Part shown: one piece after another, positions 6,340-9,268 of the stretch | How the letters are laid out: the number at the start of each line of letters is the position of its first letter | Numbering within the stretch: the stretch's first letter is position 1 | Source of the DNA: Bacteroidales bacterium | Lineage (GTDB): Bacteria > Bacteroidota > Bacteroidia > Bacteroidales > Bacteroidaceae | Direction of reading: 5' to 3' | Length of the DNA: 9,268 bases | Assembly: GCA_004555055.1 (NCBI GenBank) | Contig: SFJN01000103.1 | Span: 1-9,268, forward strand | Program-made: the position numbers and the translations under genes | Notes under the pieces: generated by a model | The model's input: only the letters and a program-made list of their open reading frames with translations | What the model was told of the DNA's origin: nothing | Databases searched by the model: none

Positions 6340-7041
6340 TCAAGCCTTCTCCTGGGTCAATGCTGACAATATGACATAAAGAAGTATGACAAAGGCGAAC
6401 CCGCCCCATCCGCAGGCAGCGATGACGGCGGCACTGGCAGCGATGAAGGAATAGCGCAGTCCGTTGCCTTTCCATCCATAGGTTTTGAACTTCAGGGCGA
6501 ACATGGGCACTTCGCTCACGAGTATCCAGCAGCTGAGCAGGAGGAGTGCGATGATTGCTGCTGCTGCATGTACAGGGTATTGCAGCATCCAAAATGACAG
6601 GCGTGTATCGTGCTGTACGATATAGCATAGCGAAGCCCAGAAGAGGGCGCATGCGGGGGTAGGCAGTCCGATGAATCCGAGTGCCTGCCGCTCGTCGAGG
6701 TTGAACTTTGCCAACCTGAGGGCACTGAATGCCGCCAGCAGGAAAGCGATATAGGGCATTTCTGTCACTGTCCCGACGTGGCATTGCTGTAGCATATGGT
6801 ATATGAGGGTTGCCGGAGCAAATCCGAATGTGATGCAGTCCGCCAGGGAGTCGAGTTCCTTGCCGATGGCACTGCTGACGTGTAGCAGGCGTGCGGCGAA
6901 TCCGTCGCAGAAGTCGAATGCCGCTCCGAGAACGATGAACAGGAAGCATGCATCGGTGTGGCCGGCAAAAGCCTGCTGAACGGCAATGCATCCGCAGATG
7001 AGGTTGCAGCAGGTGATGGTGTTCGGGATGTGTCGTTTCAT
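6340..7041 (-). CDS. pssA: CDP-diacylglycerol--serine O-phosphatidyltransferase
   Basis: This 233-residue integral membrane enzyme joins CDP-diacylglycerol and L-serine to give phosphatidylserine and CMP, the first committed step to phosphatidylethanolamine. The CDP-alcohol phosphotransferase signature is complete: D43-x2-D46-G47-x2-A50-R51-x8-G60-x3-D64-x3-D68. Several hydrophobic helices follow (about 90-115, 125-145, 155-180 and 200-228), as expected for this family. The start is the ATG at 7041, giving MKRHIPNTITCCNLICG, the usual start of the family; a TTG at 7065 would add eight residues without support. It lies 37 nt downstream of psd, whose product uses the phosphatidylserine made here, so the two enzymes are a matched pair. 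Confidence in function is high. Confidence 0.95.
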   Translation of the reverse strand: MKRHIPNTITCCNLICGCIAVQQAFAGHTDACFLFIVLGAAFDFCDGFAARLLHVSSAIGKELDSLADCITFGFAPATLIYHMLQQCHVGTVTEMPYIAFLLAAFSALRLAKFNLDERQALGFIGLPTPACALFWASLCYIVQHDTRLSFWMLQYPVHAAAAIIALLLLSCWILVSEVPMFALKFKTYGWKGNGLRYSFIAASAAVIAACGWGGFAFVILLYVILSALTQEKA

Positions 7042-7078
7042 GATGCAGTGGGTGATGGTATGCAACGGGTGAGAGACA

Positions 7079-7795
7079 TCAGTTTTCCCCTTCCGTCGTG
7101 TCGTGCAGCTGCGCGATGATGGTCTGGTTTCCGGTTGTGGCCTGTCCCATTTCCACCTTCACCTCGGTATCGAGGGGCAGATATACGTCGACCCGGCTTC
7201 CGAACTTGATGAATCCCATGTGGTTGTCGATATAGCATTCCTGTCCTTCCTTGGCATAGGTGACGATGCGTCGTGCCACGGCTCCAGCCACCTGGCGTAC
7301 GAGGACTTCGTGTCCCGAAGCTGTCTGTATGACAATCGTGGAGCGTTCGTTTTCGGTCGAAGCCTTTGGCAGCCATGCCTTTTTGAAGTTTCCGTTGTGA
7401 TGGCGCACCATCTTTACGAGTCCCTGCACGGGAAACCAATTGGCATGGACATTGGTGATGCTCATGAAGATGCTGATCATCAGCCGTCGGTCGTGGAAGT
7501 ATTCGTTTTCGTCTACCTCTTCGATGACCACTACGTGTCCGTCTGCAGGTGCCACCACCACGTGGTCGGTGGTGTCGCCTTCGAAGATGCGGATGGGGCA
7601 TCGGAAGAAATTGACAATGACGGCGTAGACGGCGGTAAAGACAATGAATATGGCCCAGAAGGCGATGGGGCAACTTGCTGCCAGGAGCCACCAGCTAAGG
7701 GCCACGATGCCGATGAGTACGGCCAGTCCCAGTACGAGTGTGGCTACGCCTTCATGGTGTATTCTATTCTGTTTTACCTTTTTCAGTCTTCCCAT
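7079..7795 (-). CDS. psd: Phosphatidylserine decarboxylase proenzyme
   Basis: This 238-residue protein converts phosphatidylserine to phosphatidylethanolamine. It is the short PSD-A type. Residues 17-62 form two hydrophobic segments that anchor it in the inner membrane. The proenzyme cuts itself at Gly199-Ser200 in KFGSRVD, and Ser200 becomes the pyruvoyl group of the small alpha chain. The self-cleavage triad is Asp85 (APADGHV), His117 (NVHANW) and Ser200. The ATG at 7795 gives the usual short basic lead before the membrane segment. The gene is first in the psd-pssA-DUF4834 unit, with a promoter just upstream at 7836-7866. The order psd then pssA puts the second enzyme of the pathway first. 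Confidence 0.96.
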   Translation of the reverse strand: MGRLKKVKQNRIHHEGVATLVLGLAVLIGIVALSWWLLAASCPIAFWAIFIVFTAVYAVIVNFFRCPIRIFEGDTTDHVVVAPADGHVVVIEEVDENEYFHDRRLMISIFMSITNVHANWFPVQGLVKMVRHHNGNFKKAWLPKASTENERSTIVIQTASGHEVLVRQVAGAVARRIVTYAKEGQECYIDNHMGFIKFGSRVDVYLPLDTEVKVEMGQATTGNQTIIAQLHDTTEGEN

Positions 7796-7801
7796 TATTG
7801 T

Positions 7802-7883
7802 GTTTTTTGTGGATTTTTATCTTGTTTGTAATATGCAAAGTTACACTTTATTCTTGTTTTTACAAGCGTTGTTTGTGGATTTT
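7802..7883. repeat. Imperfect 16-nt direct repeat bracketing the psd promoter
   Basis: GTTTTTTGTGGATTTT (7802-7817) and GTTGTTTGTGGATTTT (7868-7883) differ at one base and are 66 nt apart start to start. One copy lies just upstream of the -33 element of psd, the other between the expected transcription start and the ATG. The placement would suit a pair of regulator sites, but the region is T-rich and chance cannot be ruled out. Confidence 0.4.
7836..7866 (-). promoter_or_regulatory. Probable promoter of psd-pssA-DUF4834
   Basis: On the minus strand the -7 element is TAACTTTG (7843-7836), an exact TAnnTTTG match. The -33 element is CTTG (7866-7863), three of four bases of TTTG, with a 19-nt spacer. 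Transcription should start near 7829, about 34 nt before the ATG of psd. A small palindrome CTTGT-TTTT-ACAAG (7853-7866) overlaps the -33 element. Confidence 0.65.
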
Positions 7884-7899
7884 CCCCTTCGGGAATTGT

Positions 7900-7936
7900 A
7901 AAAAAGTGTGATTTTGCACAGAAACCGCTTTGTGCA
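7900..7936 (-). terminator. Weak candidate terminator after cdaA
   Basis: TGCACA (7915-7920) and TGTGCA (7931-7936) can pair in a 6-bp stem with a 10-nt loop. On the minus strand a six-T run (7905-7900) follows, but 9 nt after the stem, too far for a classical intrinsic terminator. Some cdaA transcripts may therefore run on into psd. Confidence 0.25.
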
Positions 7937-8026
7937 GGTTCGTTTTTTGCCTTGGTGTTTTTCCGTATTTCTTTTGGAGAAGGGGGGAATATTGCAGGAG
8001 AGAATGCCGTATTTCCTTGCCGTTTG

Positions 8027-8797
8027 TCATTTTTCCTCGAGTGCGTCGGAGAGGCGGCTTTCCAGTTCTTCGGCCGAAAGTCGGAGCGAGAAGTTGCCGT
8101 TCTGCGCGATGGAGATGCCGCCGGTCTCTTCCGAGACGATGATGGTAAGGCAGTCCGACTTCTGCGATATTCCCAGTCCCGCCCTGTGCCGGAGTCCGAG
8201 AGCCTTGGGAATGTCGACGTCGTGTGCCACGGGTAGTATGCATCCTGCCGCCTTGATGCGTTTGCGGCTGATGACCATTGCGCCGTCATGCAACGGGGAG
8301 TTCTTGAAGAAGATGTTTTCGATGAGGCGTTGCGAGATATTTGCATCGATGATTTCCCCCGATTCAATCACCTCTTTTAGCGGCACTTCGCGTTCGATGA
8401 CGATGAGTGCGCCCACTTTCTGCTTGCCCATGCTCATGCAAGCCATGACGATGGGCATGATGTCGGGGCGGTGCATCTTCTCGTCTTTGCTGTTTCTGCG
8501 GAAGAAACGTATGAAGGGTGAGTTGCGCTGGCGTCCGATGGTGGAGAAGAAACTTCGGATTTCCTCCTGGAAGAGCACGATGAGTGCCAATGAACCCACG
8601 TTGACGAGTTTGTCGAAGATGCTGCCGAGCAACCGCATTTCGAATACCTGTGTAACGAGAATCCAGGCGACGATAAAGGTGAGGACGCCGGAGAAGATGT
8701 TGGCGCTGCTCGATTCCTTCATCAGCTTGTAGAGGTAATACATGAAGGTGGCTACGAGGACGATGTCAATGACGTCCTTCCATCCGAGTTCTATCAT
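8027..8797 (-). CDS. cdaA: Membrane diadenylate cyclase CdaA (c-di-AMP synthase)
   Basis: This 256-residue enzyme condenses two ATP into cyclic di-AMP, a second messenger tied to potassium balance, turgor and cell-wall homeostasis. The N-terminus (about 8-75) has three hydrophobic helices. The DisA_N/DAC catalytic domain follows at about 105-235. Both hallmark motifs are intact: DGA (171-173, in SPLHDGAMVI) and RHR (203-205, in LGLRHRAGLGIS). SEETG (222-226) is also typical of the nucleotide site. Length and layout fit the CdaA (DacA, formerly YbbP/TIGR00159) type rather than the soluble DNA-binding DisA. No cdaR or glmM gene lies next to it, unlike in Firmicutes. The ATG at 8797 begins directly before the first membrane segment. 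Its leader region is long and psd lies 231 nt downstream on the same strand. Confidence 0.95.
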   Translation of the reverse strand: MIELGWKDVIDIVLVATFMYYLYKLMKESSSANIFSGVLTFIVAWILVTQVFEMRLLGSIFDKLVNVGSLALIVLFQEEIRSFFSTIGRQRNSPFIRFFRRNSKDEKMHRPDIMPIVMACMSMGKQKVGALIVIEREVPLKEVIESGEIIDANISQRLIENIFFKNSPLHDGAMVISRKRIKAAGCILPVAHDVDIPKALGLRHRAGLGISQKSDCLTIIVSEETGGISIAQNGNFSLRLSAEELESRLSDALEEK

Positions 8798-9268
8798 GGT
8801 TTTTCAAAGGGGGTGTTTTCAGTTGAAGCGTTTGCTGCCGTCTGCCGTTCCGATGCGTAAACGGAAGGCATGGGTGAGGTGTGGGAAGGCGTGCTTATTC
8901 GCAGAACGTGCTGCCGTAGAGTGATGAAAAAAAAGGAAATCGGTACGATTTTACCCACTGTTTTATTAAGGCGTTTCCGCGATAGGGGAGTGCTAATCAA
9001 AGCGTACCGGGTTGGATTTCATCACCACATTCCATTGCAAAATTAGTGAAAAAGTATGGAATCCCTGCAGTTTTCGTGGCGGAATGTGCCACGTTTATGG
9101 CATTTTCGCCTGTAAAGTATGGCTGAACGGCATCTGATGAAGGGATGCGGAGTCTTTGGAAGTCTGTATCTGCGACATCGTTTTGTGTGTTTCTTCCTGC
9201 TGTTTTTCGTGAAATTTGTTCTGCCACCGTGGGATATTTCTTTTCCGTCCTCAAAAAACATGGTCATT
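8798..9268. other. Region upstream of cdaA without a convincing gene
   Basis: These 471 nt to the window edge show no gene that I can support. The open frames present start at TTG codons, overlap each other and show no protein-family features. The stretch holds a possible minus-strand -7 element (9038-9045), a 6-bp hairpin CGTGGC-GGAATGT-GCCACG (9075-9093) and an eight-A run (8927-8934) that would be a T run in the cdaA leader. It may include the control region of a gene beyond the right edge. Confidence 0.55.
9038..9045 (-). promoter_or_regulatory. Possible -7 promoter element for cdaA
   Basis: On the minus strand 9045-9038 reads TAATTTTG followed by C, an exact TAnnTTTG match. No TTTG lies 19-21 nt upstream. 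If used, the cdaA leader would be about 230 nt. A second, poorer candidate (TACGCTTTG, 9006-8998) has three bases between TA and TTTG. Confidence 0.35.

Noticed and set aside
7103..7831. 242-codon open frame on the plus strand
   Set aside because: Mirror of psd; the many D, H, V and G residues are what antisense reading of this gene produces.
7908..8732. 274-codon open frame on the plus strand, rich in S, M and R
   Set aside because: Antisense to cdaA, which carries intact DGA and RHR motifs.
8794..9000. 68-codon minus-strand frame before cdaA
   Set aside because: Starts at TTG, overlaps the cdaA start codon, and its sequence shows no helix, domain or leader-peptide pattern.
8997..9267. Two overlapping minus-strand frames (85 and 74 codons) at the right edge
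   Set aside because: They overlap in different frames, the longer starts at TTG, neither has family features, and a promoter-like -7 element lies within them.

Overview
The window looks like ordinary chromosome from a member of Bacteroidales, most likely Prevotellaceae or a close relative; the genus cannot be fixed from this sequence. Supporting signs are Bacteroidetes-type promoters (TAnnTTTG at -7, best case with TTTG 19 nt upstream), starts without Shine-Dalgarno sequences, a C10 (streptopain/interpain) peptidase carrying BspA-like leucine-rich repeats and a C-terminal domain resembling type IX secretion sorting signals, a DUF4834-like small membrane protein, and a psd-pssA pair.

Layout, left to right. 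Bases 1-80 are the 3' part of a 5S rRNA gene, the end of an rRNA operon, followed by a strong terminator (89-125). A decayed second copy of the 3' half of 5S follows at about 175-250. A good promoter (291-321) then drives two plus-strand genes: a lipoprotein metallo-beta-lactamase-fold hydrolase (372-1169) and a short-chain dehydrogenase (1213-1917). A long bidirectional hairpin terminator (2018-2060) separates these from the minus-strand genes that fill the rest of the window.

On the minus strand, in transcription order from the right: cdaA, a membrane diadenylate cyclase making c-di-AMP (8797-8027); psd (7795-7079), pssA (7041-6340) and a small DUF4834-like membrane protein (6268-5987), probably one unit that makes phosphatidylethanolamine via phosphatidylserine and ends at a GC-rich hairpin (5915-5952); then a 913-residue secreted C10 cysteine peptidase (5600-2859), followed after only 9 nt by a YjjG-like HAD phosphatase/nucleotidase (2849-2100). 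The last 471 nt (8798-9268) show no convincing gene.

I found no mobile element, CRISPR array, tRNA or evident new system. The points most worth checking are the 5S remnant, a possible frameshift at the end of the hydrolase gene, the duplicated module in the peptidase and its lack of a neighbouring inhibitor gene, repeats bracketing the psd promoter, and the long leader of cdaA.
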